Assembly (NCBI GenBank): GCA_005281725.1
Contig: SSBO01000009.1
Location: forward strand, 9,579,795-9,643,794
Origin: Wuchereria bancrofti
Lineage: Eukaryota > Nematoda > Chromadorea > Rhabditida > Onchocercidae
DNA length: 64,000 bases
Direction: 5' to 3'
Shown: piece after piece, positions 37,771 to 51,179 of the stretch
How positions within the stretch are numbered: position 1 is the first letter of the stretch
How the letters are laid out: every line of letters begins with the position of its first letter
Position numbers and translations under genes: made by a program
The notes under the pieces: model-generated
The model's input: only the letters and a program-made list of their open reading frames with translations
Database searches by the model: none
What the model was told of the DNA's origin: nothing

Positions 37771-40700
37771 AATGTCATGTAAAAATTCAATGTGCTATAA
37801 TCAAGAAGGAAGAAATTTGATATTATATCTTTGTGATATTATATCTTATTTTGCAAAAATTATATTTTTCTAGACTTATCAAAAGTTAGCATTTTCAGAA
37901 AAAAATATCTGCAAGCAAAGCAGAAAAATAATCATTGATAATTTTGTTTACTTTGATCTTGCTAAAAATTAATTTTTCCTCTCTAAAAGTCATAGAAATA
38001 TTGCATTTTATTATTATTATTATTCTTTCCTTTTTTTTTGTTGAAAAACTTAACAATTAATTGCTTTGATCAAATGCTGAAAAACAACCACAATAAAACA
38101 AAAAAGCTATTAAATTTTATTAAATATCAAAAGACTACCGAAAAACTATTAAAATAACCATTAAAAAAAACCTATTAAAAAAACTTTTCAACAGTTGAAT
38201 TCTCTTATTAGTTTAATTAAAGCACACATTTTGGTATTTAGACATGTTAACGTTTCTCTGTTTTTCTTACTTTTTTTCTTTTACTTTTTTGCTTAAGTAT
38301 TCTAATTAAAGGTTCAATTTAATATTTGAAACAGCAATGATTTTTTATGGAATATTTTTAAAATTCTGTGATCAAAAACGTAGCTAAATTGGTTTGAATA
38401 TCAACTTAGTTGGCTTAGCAAGTAAAAAAAAATTTAATTAATCATCTTATTTGTTTTTTGTTTCATTTTTAAACTTTTAAATATTTGCGCATTGAGTCTG
38501 TTGATTTATACCTTTCATTTTTTTTAAGCAAATTAAAAGGAAGAACAAAAATGAAGCTTAGTTCACTTAAATATTGATAATATTAGGTAAATGGTACGAA
38601 AGAGTACGAATAATTCGTTTAGATGAAACTAACAGGTGGTTGGTTTAAAACAAAAAAAAACAAACGAAATTTGTCATAGAAAACAAATTTTCAATTTTTG
38701 TTTCTTAGTTTTTTTTAATTTATCGTTTACTTCTTGAAATATAGAGGAAAAAAAAAAGTTCGTCTTCTTTCTTTATCGAAACATTATTACTTTACAATTA
38801 CGTCAATCGTTATTTGATCGTCCCATAATTCATTTTCTTTCCTTTCTTTTGGTGTGAAAAAAAAATTTCTTTTTGAAACAAAAAAAAAAAAAGAAAAAGA
38901 GAAAAATTGAAATTGAACTTTACTGCTTTTGCAATATTTAAGCAAAACAAATGATATGCATATGTATATATGTGTACTTTCTTCTTTTTTTTTTTTATTT
39001 TTTACTTCAGTTATCTGAAAATTGTAAATATTTGTCAAATCATTACTTATCAGTAAATTTATCCATAATTCCTGATGAATTGGTTAATTTTCTAGCTATA
39101 TATTGTTAAAGTAGATAAGTTGTTTTATTTTAGTTGTAAATTTTTGAATATTTGAAATTGTCGATTTTTTTTGAAAAAGATTAGATCATTCGAAAAACTT
39201 CTTACTTATTTCATAGGTTTGACATTTTAATTATTTGTTACTCATTTGATATTTTAATTCATTTGCTTGCTGTTTTAATTTAAAAAGAATGAATTCAAAG
39301 AATTGAAGCATTGAATTAGGAAATATTTTGCAGTTCATGTTCGAGAATAATCATTTATTTTTTAAGAGAAATGAGAAGTAAGAGAAAAGTATTCATAAGT
39401 AGTGGTGCTGATAATAATAAAAGTAATAAAAGTACTCATTACCTATTTTATTTGTAATGAAAGTAAACAACAAGCAATATGGAATTTCTTGATTGCTTTT
39501 AATGTAATTAATAATAATAATAATAATAAGTAAACTATTACTTATTGTTTGTGATAAATAAATTGACAATAAATAGTTTAAATTTTTAATTATTCATTGT
39601 TTATAACAAAAAAAAAAACAGTAATTATTAAAAATTAGTTAAAAACAGCAACAAAGAACGTAGAATTTTGGTAAATTATTGTTGTTAATAAATCTTTATT
39701 AATCTTTATTAATCAAATTTATTGTTAATAAATCAAGATTTATTATGTGACAATTAGAAATCTGATAGCATCATTAAATTAAAATTAAGAAAATTTTTGG
39801 TGACTTGTGGTATAATTATCAGCAATGAAATTAGTAAAATTACTTATTCATTACTTAGTCATTACTTATTGTTTGTGACAAATCAACAAACGATAAAATT
39901 TTGATAATTGTTGATAATAAATTGAATTATGATTAATTATGATAAAATTAAAAATCAGATGGTATTATTAAATTAAAATTTAAAAGTATTACAGAATGAA
40001 TAATAGCTAAAATGATGATAATATTGATGCTAGATGGTTTAATGCTTTTCAAATTTACAGCAACATTTGAGTTATATTTTTAAACGCTTCATCACAAGTG
40101 CAGCAAATAGAAGTGAGCAATAGCTCTTTAAATTTATTTTAAACTTTTTCAATTTAAAAACTTTAATCTATTAAATTAAAGCAAACTTTCTCTTGAGTTC
40201 TCTTTTGCTTTAATGTGTCATCTTATTTCACCATCTATTTTAATTCATTAAATATTATTTATAATTTAAAACCTTAAAATTAATTGCTATCAAAAAAAAG
40301 GAAGAAAGAAAAGTTGGAATGATTTGCGAAGAAACGATATATTTTTGTTTGATAATTAATAATTGAAAAATATTGTAAATATGTAAGTAATAGAAATGCA
40401 TGAACATTATAAATATAATAAACACAAAATATATAATATGTTTAAAAAAAAAGAATAAATAATGTTTAGAGTTAAATTCGCGTGGATGTAATTTTATGGA
40501 ATCTTTAAAAATGATTTATCAAATAAATGCTTCAATAAATAATGAAATCAATTCTTTTCTATAAATATATATTAAAATATTATTTATTAATTAATGAAGA
40601 AAATGAATATGTGCAATTTTTCATTCGTTTTCATTCCGAAAAATGAAAACGTTTTTTATATTTTGAAAATGAATCACTGATTTTTTCTCGTTTTTCCTTT

Positions 40701-40836
40701 GTTTTTTTTTTCACGCATAATTGATCGTTTTGAACGGTATAAATGAATATTTTAGCGAATAATCTGTAAATAACTTTATGAAATTCTTTCTTGTAAATTA
40801 TTGATTAATTAAAATTTCATAAATTTTTAGAATTTT

Positions 40837-40850
40837 AGCTTCAACAATTA
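40837..40850 (+). promoter_or_regulatory. Probable SL trans-splice acceptor of the methyltransferase gene
   Basis: AATTTTAG ends at 40838, leaving a 12-nt leader before the ATG at 40851. A second TTTTTAG ends 8 nt earlier. A leader this short fits nematode SL trans-splicing. Confidence 0.5.
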
Positions 40851-43800
40851 ATGATGACAATTGAGAATGATACAATTGTTGGACCAGATGGTTTGGAAAG
40901 TAATTTTGATTCTCAAGCCTATCTTTCGGTGCATATTTTTTTTAATTTGTAATTTAGGAAATGTAATTTCCCCATAAATTTGAAAGAAGTAAAAACTTGT
41001 ATAATTGAAATGGTAAAGTTAATTCGAAATTTGAAAAGTAAGATCTGAGATTTAACATGCAATCATACATATAATAGCAGTAGGAGTATTTTGAATGATC
41101 AATATTGAATAATTTTTTGTATTAATTGCAGTTTGAAAAATTATTGATTGAATAATTTAAGTTTAGAATTTGGTAAAAATAATTTTACGTTACTAAAAAG
41201 CCTCAAGTATTAAATTGTTAGACCAATAATTATAAGAAATTTAAACTAGAGAATTAAAAATATAAAATAGTTATCAAATAACTAAACAATATGGTAACAA
41301 AAAAAAATTTTTTAACAAAATTTTATTAATAAATATTTTTTATAATTGAATTAAATTTTTAAACTTCGAAATTCAATTAAATTTTTTAATTATTAATTTA
41401 GGATTTTTATCAACGTGTTGATGATCCAGCAATGCAAATGATGATTATGTTATTACCTAGTATTGCTGAACGTATTGATTCTTATGATAATCTTTTGGAT
41501 TTTGGTGCCGGACCAACCATACATGTTTCGGTTGTTTTCAGGAATAAAGTAAACAATGTAGGCATTTGTCATAATTATCCGGAAAAATCTTTTTTGTCTT
41601 TTTTTCATTTTTTTTTTTACTTTAGTATTCTGATAAAGATTAAATGATATTAATGACTTCAATTAAATGATTATGGTAAAATTTATCTCATCAATTTTTT
41701 AATTTCATCCCTTTTTTTTTTAATTTGCCAAAATATTTTGAAATATAACTGGTGGATGTCTAAAATTTAACTATCAATAATATTACAAAAAAAAAAAAAA
41801 TGTGAAGTTATATTTCATTTTTTACTTTCTTAAATGATATAAAAAAAGAAAAAGGAATAAATGAAATTCAAAATGAAATTTTTATTTTTAAAATAACATT
41901 GAAATTACGTTATTGTTGCTTTTTTTCTTCTAGAGATGAAATTTGCAAAATTTTTGAAATTTAACCAATGGTTGTCAGAAATAATGCTTGAAAACTTTTA
42001 AGTGCAATATTACAATAAGAGGTAGCACTAAAACCTTTTTTTTTTTTACACTGTTGTTTCCTTTTTTTTTTTGTTTGATATTCCTCCCAGATAAAATTTA
42101 TATAAAAATTTCAAATTGTAATTTTGCTGACGTCAAGAATTTTAAATTTGAAAGCTTTTAGACGCATTAAAATTTTTTCTTCTTTTAATGTTATCATCTT
42201 TTCATTCATTTGGTATTTTTTTCAAATAAAATTTATTGAAATTTTAATTCTAAACTTGCTGGTGTCAAAAGTTTTTAAACAAAATAATATAAATATTGCC
42301 TGAAAATTTCGGCAAACGAAAAGTATTACTGCTAAAAGAAAAAACAGAAAATTGTTTACTTGCTTGAATTAGAGGAAACAAAAAAAAGTATATGTTTTGC
42401 AAAGATTTATATCAGCATAAATTATTTCAAAAAAGTTGATTGTCTTAAATTTTTTTAATTTAAATTTTATTCCAAGAAAATCTATTAAAAATCATAGTGC
42501 ATATTACAATCAAAAACAAAAAAAAAAAAGATTTGCAATGATAAATTAGACCTTAAATTACATTCCTGACATGTTTGACTCATTTTGGACATGCGATAAA
42601 ATCTATTTTTGACTTACATAGCTTTGAACATAAGAAAAACTCAATTTTTTTTTTTTTTGACATACTTGGCTCTTTTATAAAATATTACTTTATAAATGTG
42701 ATCAATTTTAGACTAGCTATAAATTTTAGGCTAATTATATTTCAGATATATTTGGCTGATTATTTACCGCAAAATCGTAATGAATTATCACGATGGGCGG
42801 ATGGTAAAAGTACATTTAATTGGACGCCAGCGCTTAAAATGATTGCTTCAGTGGAAGGTTCCGGTTGGTTGCAACTTGAAGAAATGGAACAGTACACTAA
42901 GTCAAAGGTTATAATTTCAATTCTATCAATTAAATGTTGTAATTTTTTGAAATGAAAACGAAAAAACAATGAGGACGAAAAATTTTTCTGATAGTAATTA
43001 ATAAAATTAATTAGAATAAAAAACGCTTTTTTTTGTTTTAATTTTTTTTTTTACAGATTCGTTCAATTTTTCACTGTAATTGTCATAATAAGCCATCGAT
43101 AAATGCTCCGAAAATCCTCCAAAATAATTTTGATGTAAGTAAAATTAAGAAGAAATTAAGTTCCATTTTCATTTCATGCTGATATTTTTGATCATAATAT
43201 TGAAATAGCATGAGATATTTTGAATTATATCCATTTTATTAATTGATAAATTTTAATTAATTAGCAAAAGTTTCAAATTTTATTTTCAGTTTTTCTTTTT
43301 GAATTAATATTTCAGATAGTTGCGACTATTCTTTGCTTGGAATATTGTTGTAGCAGCGAGATAGAATATAAGGAAGCAGTACAGAATGTTGTGGATCAAG
43401 TAAAACCTGGCGGTAAATTTTTTTTTTCATTCTCAGAAATTTCAATGAAGGATATTGTCCTGGGACTAATTAGCAAACTAATTAGGAGGTGACATTTAAA
43501 TGATTCATTTAAAATGGAATTATATGAAAGTTTTTAATTAAATTTTAACCAATCAAAAAATACATATATTTTACATATATTTGCCAAGTGAAATGAATTG
43601 GTAAAATATATGCATTTCTACAACAGTTCCTTTTTTTTTAATTAAATAAATTAATTACAAGGTTTCAAGCTTAAAATGAATAATTAATATTTAATTTCAA
43701 TTATTCGATAGAAAAAAAAAAGAAAAATTATTAACAATTTTGAGATTAATTTCATGTTATAATTTTAGGTTGGTTTTTAATGGGTGGTGTATTAGAAGAA

Positions 43801-43965
43801 ACGTGGTGTTCATTTGGTGGACGTAAATTTACGTGTTTATATCTTACCGAAAATTTATTATTTGAAGCATTACGTGAAGCTAATCTGTTAGTAGATGATG
43901 ATCAGTCATGTATTTATTACTGTGCGCAGGGTATTTTCCTCATTTGTTGTAAAAAACAAATTTAA
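40851..43965 (+). CDS. NNMT/PNMT/TEMT-family SAM-dependent N-methyltransferase
   Basis: Exons by eye: 40851-40928, 41402-41557, 42746-42907, 43057-43134, 43316-43412, 43769-43965. All phases join to 255 aa; human NNMT is 264. FDSQAYLSDFYQR (about 19-31) matches the N-terminal Tyr-rich SAM lid. LLDFGAGPT (57-65) is motif I. ADYLPQNRNELSRW (82-95) carries the Asp-Tyr that contacts the SAM ribose and adenine. FNWTP follows, as in NNMT. ILCLEYCC and QVKPGGWFLMGG are the post-motif strands, and CSFGGRKFTCLYL aligns with the segment before the final helix. The family methylates nicotinamide, catecholamines or tryptamine-like amines. Nematodes have several paralogues (anmt genes) that include nicotinamide N-methyltransferase. 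Substrate here is not decidable by eye. Donors are standard apart from GTTATA after exon 3. Confidence 0.93.
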
Positions 43966-44840
43966 ATGATAAATTTAACATATTTTTAAGCATTTATTTA
44001 TTTTTTAGAATACTTTTTTTTTCTGCTTATTATTATGAGAGAGAAAAAAACTTCTTTTGAAAAAAAAAACGAGTTAATTAGTTTTAAAAAATTGATCAAA
44101 TAATTCATAAATTTCTCTATCTTTTATTTGTTTACCATTGTATTTCATTAGCTGCTTGCTATCTTTCATTTTATCATCTTTCTAATTTACTTGCTCATCT
44201 TTCGCTTAATGTAAAAATATACGATATCAAAAGAATAAATATAATAAATTATTGTTTACATTTTGGCACAATAATTAATATTAAATTTTAAAAATAGTTC
44301 ATCTTCTGTGTGTTTTTTTCGAAAAAGATTATGATTATCTGACTTAAATGACAATAACTTACGTTAACTTTTTTCTTTCTTGTTATTTAAAAACATTGAC
44401 GAAATACAATAAGCGTTTTAAATTCAAGTATTTATGGTTTAATTAAAGATTACATATGAAAAAATATTGTTGCAAAACAATTCAAAAGGAACACGTGATT
44501 TCCGTGTTATGTGCTCTTCTACAAATTATCTTTTTCCATTTCTCCGTACACCAATAAAGATCTCTTTATATATGTTAATGAAAGAAAAGATTCTCTCTCT
44601 CTCTCTCAAGATAGAGAGACAAGAAGAATCGAAAGGAGTGATTTAATAAATATAATTTAAATCTTCGATTTATATTGTGCTTTGTTCCTATTGAATTGAA
44701 TATACAAATGAATTCAATTATACAAATATAAAAATATTTGCAGTAAAAAAAAAATTGCAATAAAAAATTTGAGTACAAAATATACAACAAATAAAAATTC
44801 AATATTCAAATTTTATATCTCAACAAAAAATCTACAAAAT
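43966..44840. other. Convergent intergenic region
   Basis: This lies between the stops of the methyltransferase (+) and the secreted-type protein (-). It holds a short TCTCTC tract near 44594 and otherwise AT-rich sequence. No gene is visible. Confidence 0.6.
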
Positions 44841-46976
44841 TTAAAAAAAAATTAAAACTAATAAGCAAGTAATTGAAGCGGAAACTATTGATAAATTTAT
44901 TGTGTTACCTTTTGATATTTCATCATTTGTGTTTCCTTGTCTCGTTAATTTGATTAAAGATATCATTTTCACTGGATCATTCATTTCACTGGAATTTCCT
45001 GATAATGACTTGAACTTAGGCTCATGTTCAGTCTTCGAAAATTCCACTACAGCAGCAGATTGAAGCATTTTACTTTCGATATCTTGATTTGATTTCGATT
45101 GAAAGTTAGCAATTTTATTCGTAATATCAAAATTATAACAGCATGTTGTTGTTTCTATTTCGTCCGGAAATTCATTGGAATCATTTGTCACTGACTTCAA
45201 CTCCGGATTTGTCCTGCTTTTCAAACTATCCGAACTTATTGAAATTTTCGTAGTTTCCATTTTTCGATTGTGAGAAGATTCGAAATTTTTTTTAGTTGTT
45301 AACCTGTCGATATTTGTAAGTGTTACTAAATCATCCGATAACAAGGACACGTCGATCACGTGCGTTACAGCTGGTTTGACGTGCATTGAACCATCTTCAC
45401 TCAATTCCGCATACAAAACACTATCCACATCATCGGAATTATGTTGTATCGTCGTTGACTCCAAGTCTAATGTTGTTGTCGCAATGGTTGTCACAACTAT
45501 CCCCTGAAAATTTTAAATATGCTCCAGCAGTTGTCTAAAATGGTAAAAAGAATCCTTCTTTGTTTTTTTAATTGTTAAAATTTATGGTGATAATCTGGAA
45601 AGTTACATTTATCTCGTTTTTGTTTAAATAACGACATTTTCACATTGAAATCTGTTAACTAAACCAAAGTTTAGTTCACTTGACGAAAATTTATGAAAGA
45701 AATCCAAATTGCAGCAAATGTTGAATTGCTGATATCAAATAAATATCAAAATTTCTTCTGCATTAATAACAAAAAATTTCCGATGTAATTATAGACATTT
45801 CTTTTTTACTTTCTATTGTCCCAAATATTAAAATTATTTCTGCATCTTTCTTTTTTTTCTCGCAATAAAATTTCAAATCATTTCGTAAAAGAAAAGAATT
45901 TAATTTAACACAAAAATGAGAAAGTAAAAGGAAAAAAAACCAACAACTAGAAATAAAGCTAAGCTGATCGATCATATCAAAAAAAAGATGAAAACGAAAA
46001 CCTAGCATTTTACCAAAACTGGTTGTTAAAAAAGGACATTTTTGATGAAAAAAAAAAAAATGGAAAAAAGAAAACCAAAGTTCAAGTGCAATATTCAACT
46101 TTTTTTTGTTGTTCAGTTTTATTCACGTTAAAATTTATATTCCTCTCAATAAAAATAAGGAATACTCAAATATTGATTAGCAAGAATAATTCGTTTTATC
46201 AAGAGTTTTATCAAGAATTGAACTTTTCAAAAGCTGGTTATTTTTCTGTTTTTTTTTTCTTTTTTGTAAAACTGATAATCATCTTTTTCATTTTCTAAAC
46301 TAAATTGTTCTGAATTTTAAAAAAATTGACTGGTTATGAGAAAAATTATTTAAAAAAGTCTATAAATCTAACAAACTGTAAATAATATAATGTCTTGCAA
46401 AAGTCCCAGAATTTAAAATTTGCATTAATGTTTAAGTATAATTGCTGAGACAAAGAGGTAAAAAGCAAAGCTGCGATCATTTTTTTATTAGAATCGATAT
46501 GACATTACTGTCTTCTACTAAACCGAACTTCCCTTTTTTGAAAAAAGACTGAGAAATTTTTTTTTTTGTTTTCTTTAAAGAAAAAACAAAATAAAAATGT
46601 AAAATGAAGCACAAATAAATTTCAAAAATTAATTTACTGCATTTTTAATATATAAATATTCTAATTAAGCGCTAAGTTGGATATTCTACTTCATCTCCAG
46701 ATTACTACGTTTCTATCTTATCCTGTAATTATGGCTCTATATTTGATCATTTGCAATATTATCAAGAAAATAATAATCCAAAAGAAAAAGAATGCATTCA
46801 AAATGAAACAAAAAAAAAAAAAAATGATTTCAAATTTTCTAAAAAACAAATACCTCATTATGGCCAATTGTTGAATCATCATTCGACAAGGATAAATGTC
46901 CATTGCTATGAGGCAATCTTGCAGATAAAATGTTACAAGTAAATGAAACAAGTAAGAAAAGTACTAAATTTGACAT
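44841..46976 (-). CDS. Unrecognised Ser/Thr-rich secreted protein with C-terminal hydrophobic tail (GPI-anchor type)
   Basis: Two exons on minus, 46976-46854 and 45503-44841, join in phase 0 (GAG|GTA donor, TTTTCAG acceptor) to give 261 aa. Exon 1 supplies a clear signal peptide: MSNLVLFLLVSFTCNILSA, with likely cleavage after SA at about 19. The mature part is hydrophilic, rich in Thr, Ser, Asp and Asn, with TTIATTTLDLESTTI near the start. Potential N-glycosylation sites (NDS, NSS, NLS) are present. The end, from about residue 243, is a hydrophobic segment closing LLVLIFF with no cytoplasmic tail, as in GPI signals; a type I single-pass protein is the alternative. Only two cysteines, adjacent (CC), precede the tail. 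No family is recognised. The single intron is about 1.35 kb. Confidence 0.75.
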
Positions 46977-47000
46977 AATTATTTGGCTTTCTACGGTAGC

Positions 47001-47200
47001 TTACAGTATCAGATAACTATACGCAAATATCAATTAATTAGCAGCACCGAAATAGGAAATGTTATTAGTTTAGAATATCTGATAACTATATATAAATATG
47101 AATTAACAGTACGAAAATAGGAAATGTCACTATGTTACAGTATCAAACAACTACATACAAATATCAATTAACAGCATGAAAATAGGAAATGTTTGTTATT
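47001..47200. repeat. ~66-bp tandem repeat, three copies
   Basis: Three head-to-tail units share CAGTATCAGATAACTATA near the start and AAAATAGGAAATGT near the end, with roughly 15-20% divergence. The array begins 25 bp upstream of the start codon of the secreted-type protein, within its promoter or leader region. Confidence 0.9.
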
Positions 47201-48270
47201 AAGTAACATCGAGTAAAAATGGGGCGGTAAAATGAAAAGTACTGAAAAGGGACAAAAAAAAAACAGAAAAAAAAATTTTAACTTATGAATCATTTTCATT
47301 TCGAAAACTGCAAACCAGTTTCAGAGTAAAAGTAAAGACAGTGTAATTTATAATTTAATATCTGTAGATAATAAACAAAATTTCAATTTATCATATAAAT
47401 TTGTAAGATTTACATGGAATTTTATCTCATATACATATAATGGGAATATGATGGTGTCGAGAAAACTGAAATAATTTATAATATAAATACTTCTAAATAA
47501 TCAAAGTATTATAATATTATTTCTCATTTAAATGATTTATCACATAAAATGAATGTAAATTAATGTTATGATATCTAATGAAATGAATGATTTATCTAAT
47601 CCTAATCTTTGTTTCTGATTGTTCAACTTATCACACACCAAAAACCAATCTACATGTAAATGTTTCCGTTCTGATAGCTAATATTCAAGAGTTAAGGTAC
47701 AACCAGCTCTTTCTTTCTCTACACACAATTCCCTTCCAAATATGATTGTATTTGTAAATGAGCCGATATATGAAGAATTAAAATTCATTAGCCGCATCTT
47801 TTTCCCTGTTGCTTTTATGCCATTTTTTATTTTTCACTCTCTACGGAGGATTTTCGCTTCGACAGTATGATTATCACTGAGTTCTCCTAAACTGTAACTC
47901 AATCAACTTTTCATCAATTCCAATCCAATATTACAACTAAAGAATAAACTTTTACAGTGTTACGGATTCCTTGGCTTAAAGCTAAATATCCTCATTCTTA
48001 GTCACACATATATATGCTTCGTCGTTTTACATTGTGCTAACAGAGAGCGCTATATTAGTGAAAACTTGTGATCTTATAATGGTACTACACCTCTCCTATC
48101 GAAATTATTTTACAAAGTAATTTGGGTGAATTGATTGGTTGTGATATTGGGGCGTAATTTGCGATCTTTCTTTTTGTTGATTGATATCATTAAATTCGCC
48201 TTATTGAAATTCTAATTCCTGTAGTCGTTCTTGTATTAATCATTTTATCAGAATAAAGATTTAATTATCC
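47201..48270. other. Intergenic region, no gene seen
   Basis: Mixed-composition DNA, slightly less AT-rich at 47.6-48.1 kb. No exon with acceptable frame and splice sites was found on either strand. Confidence 0.5.
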
Positions 48271-48284
48271 AAATTTGAGATACC

Positions 48285-48990
48285 GAAAAGAAAAGAATCA
48301 AAAAGGCAGAATAAACTGGCAAAAGATAACAATTCTTCCTATGAAATACAAACTAAAGTCAAAAAACTTCGCGATGAATTTGATGCCACCAGCCAGAATA
48401 TTAACAGCTTAACAAAAAGCGCTTAATCAACGCTAGAAAAAATGAGAATGACTTCTCGGAGAAATAAAAGAATTGGATTCATCACCAATCAATCGAAAAT
48501 GAGCTGTGAAGGAAAAATTAGACCATCAATTATATTCAAAGAATGGAAGAAGAAATAGGATTTATGGAAATAGTATTTTAAGATTAATAAACCAAGGAAA
48601 ATGGGTCAAAATAATTTTAAAATTATATGGAAATGGCTATGAGTTAGCAGTTCATTACCTAAATTCAGGATATACAACTCAAGATCTAAACTAAATCCAG
48701 GATATATAACTCAAGATCTAACTCATTCATAAGAAAGACTTAAAATAGCCTAACAATTGACAGCGAACCTATTATAGTTACAATTACAGACACAATTACA
48801 ATCACTTCAACAAAAATTAACTTTGGTATATTCAATAGTCTAAAACTATTCATTAATCGAATGACTTTAAAAAGATAAAAATTGTTGGTAGTATCCAAGC
48901 AGATAATTTACTTTTTTGGAAGTTTTGATATTCCAAAAATTTTCCGATTGCTTCTAGCTATCTTTCAATTGCTTCTATTACTGCTTTCTG
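48285..48990 (+). pseudogene. Possible decayed retroelement gag-like fragment
   Basis: Reading across frames gives peptides of coiled-coil character: YEIQTKVKKLRDEFDATSQN, then ELDSSPINRK, VKEKLDHQLYS, and MEEEIGFMEI after a +1 shift. Further on is LQSLQQKLTLV, and after another gap a DNLLFWKF segment. Stops and frame changes interrupt every 20-60 codons. The style recalls the N-terminal gag region of BEL/Pao elements, known in filarial genomes, but no zinc knuckle, protease or reverse transcriptase is visible. Part of it (48669-48725) is a local duplication with AACTCAAGATCTAA. Treat as a guess. Confidence 0.3.
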
Positions 48991-50340
48991 ATCCAGATCA
49001 TCTCGTTTGATAGATCTAATTCGGTATGTTAAGATTTTTATTTATAACGGATGTCTTTACAAATTTTTCAATTAAAGTATTTCTACTGCTGTCTTAGTTC
49101 TGAGAAGCAATATTGTTGCCTCTAACAGCTAAAGGACTTCTCCTTTTAGAGAGAACATTAAATAACTCAGTTTGTGAAGTGATAGATTGTGGCATCGGAA
49201 CTGTTCCAGAAATGCCTCCATCTTTTTGAATCACCGCTAAATGTCAGTAAGTGTAACTGTGGTATACTTACTGTTATTTGTGGGACGTTTTAGATATTTC
49301 CTGTGAAAGAGTTAGGCGTTGAATTGTATATCCTGGATCTAGGCGACGAATTGCTGACTGATAGTTGTTTTTATATAACTTTAAAGCTTTTTTTAACTTT
49401 TTTTTATTGCTTGATAATCTTAAAATACCTTTTTATTAATTGGCAGTTTCCCTGTAAATTCGTTCTTCCTTTCTTACATTTATAGTATTTTGAATATAGT
49501 CGAGCTAGTTATTGTTTGTAGATTTTAACATCATCAAAATACTGCTATATTTGTAGCACTATACTTGGCAATAAATGCATAGATGATTTATTTTGCATTA
49601 TTAAAAAACCTTAAGCATATATGACTAAAAAGGAAGTCAGGTAAAATATATGATTAATAAAGAAGTAAGGTAACTAGTTATTAAGTTAAGGGATAGTTAA
49701 AGGAGCTAGTGAAGAATAAGATTCGACAAGGATGTCTGTTGAAATAAATGAAAACGACATGTAAAGATATTGGCAAGTCAATTCTGCGAGAAATTCTGAT
49801 GAAAAATATAGTTATCAAAGTTCACTGGTAGTTTTGATCTGTCATTTTTATGATGAGTTTAGTTAATGTTTTCAGAATTTCATATGCTACTTAATACGAT
49901 GTTCAGGATGGCTATCTTCTGAAATTTCATGTCTAAAGGATTGGTTGATCATGATGATTACTTTCAAATGTACTATATAGAATAGGGATTATGCTTATTC
50001 TATTACAGCAACTGTAATTACGAATTGCAGGATGAGAAATTTTTATTTCAAATATACAAGAATTTAAGTGTTATATTTGTTACAGGAAATTTTTGACAAG
50101 ATCTAAATTAGGCTACGTATCAGATGTGTGAAAAATTGGACAGAAATCCTGGAAGCACATCTCCATAACCTAGAAAAATATGAATTTTATGGATTTCTTA
50201 TTAAGAAATAGTTTCTTTGTAATTTCTTTGCCAAAAAAAAAACATTCTTGTGAGTGAAAAAATTACCTGCAATAAACCAATGACTTCCTGGAAAGGTTCA
50301 GTTATTAAGATGCGGCAAAGAGATGCGTCCTAATTCATCC
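48991..50340. other. Unassigned region, possibly degenerate element
   Basis: No gene model is supported. Short open stretches near 49303-49420 lack splice sites or family resemblance. Composition is slightly less AT-rich than the flanks, which suits decayed coding or mobile DNA. Confidence 0.4.
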
Positions 50341-50344
50341 ACTG

Positions 50345-50850
50345 TATTCGATTCAATTAAGTTAAAAATGAAAAATATCTGAATTAAATTTAGATTTAAA
50401 TTTTAATTTCTTAATTTTTTTAAAATTTTAATTTAAATTTATTAGATTTAAATTGAAAACTTTTTTGGATTTGAATTAAATTTGTAAATAAATAAAAAAT
50501 GACAATGATTCCAAGTTAAAAATGTAGTTAAACTGCAAGTGATTTAAATTTCTAAATTAATAATTAAAAAAATTTTAAAAAATTAAAAATGGGGAAAGAA
50601 ATAAAAAACGTTGTCACGGAAAAAACTGGAATTAAATTAAATTTAGAAATAAATAAAATAATGACAGTGATTCTATGTTAAGTTAAAAATAAAAAATATC
50701 TAGGTCAAATTTAGATTTAAATCAAATTTATTAGATTTGAATTAAAATTTTGTTTTTGAATTTAAATCAAATTATAAATAAATAAATTAATGACAGTGAT
50801 TATAAGTTAAAAATGAAAAATATTTAAATTAAATTTATTAGATTATTAAA
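50345..50850. repeat. Diverged ~150-200 bp tandem repeat, three copies
   Basis: Three blocks share AAGTTAAAAATGAAAAATAT, then AAATTTAGATTTAAAT, then a TAAATAAATAAAAAATGACA-like end. Order is conserved with indels between copies. Very AT-rich and probably non-coding. Confidence 0.7.
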
Positions 50851-51179
50851 GATTATTTACCCTTGGGTAAATAACATACCGATGCTTTCTTTGTAAGAAC
50901 GAGCATCCCAAAGAAATTCAAAAAAATTTGAAAAACAAGAAGGCTAAGAAAGTCTAATTTGCAAATAGAAAATTCAAATATCGAAATAACTCCAAAAAAA
51001 GAAGAAGAGAAAATCTTCCAATGGCAAAATAAGAAAATTTCCTTTCATAAGCATTTTAATTTTACTCAGTCATTGCAAACGATAAATGACAGGTACAAGT
51101 GTAAAACAGTTACAAAATCCCAATCTTTTCCATATATTGAAATCAATTGCTTTCACATATAAATCAAGCAACAAAATCT

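Larger units (their letters stand above)
33030..40836. other. 7.8 kb intergenic region with minisatellites, no gene seen
   Basis: This lies between divergent ARP2 (-) and the methyltransferase (+), so promoters of both should be here. No exon-like frame is convincing. Notable content is the irregular repeats at 34.32-34.74 kb and the minisatellite at 37.10-37.75 kb. The frame at 35923-36165 is low-complexity and lacks splice or codon support. Confidence 0.6.

Noticed and set aside
45494..45494. GTG or internal start for the secreted-type protein
   Set aside because: An in-phase upstream exon with a signal peptide and proper splice sites gives a better start at 46976.
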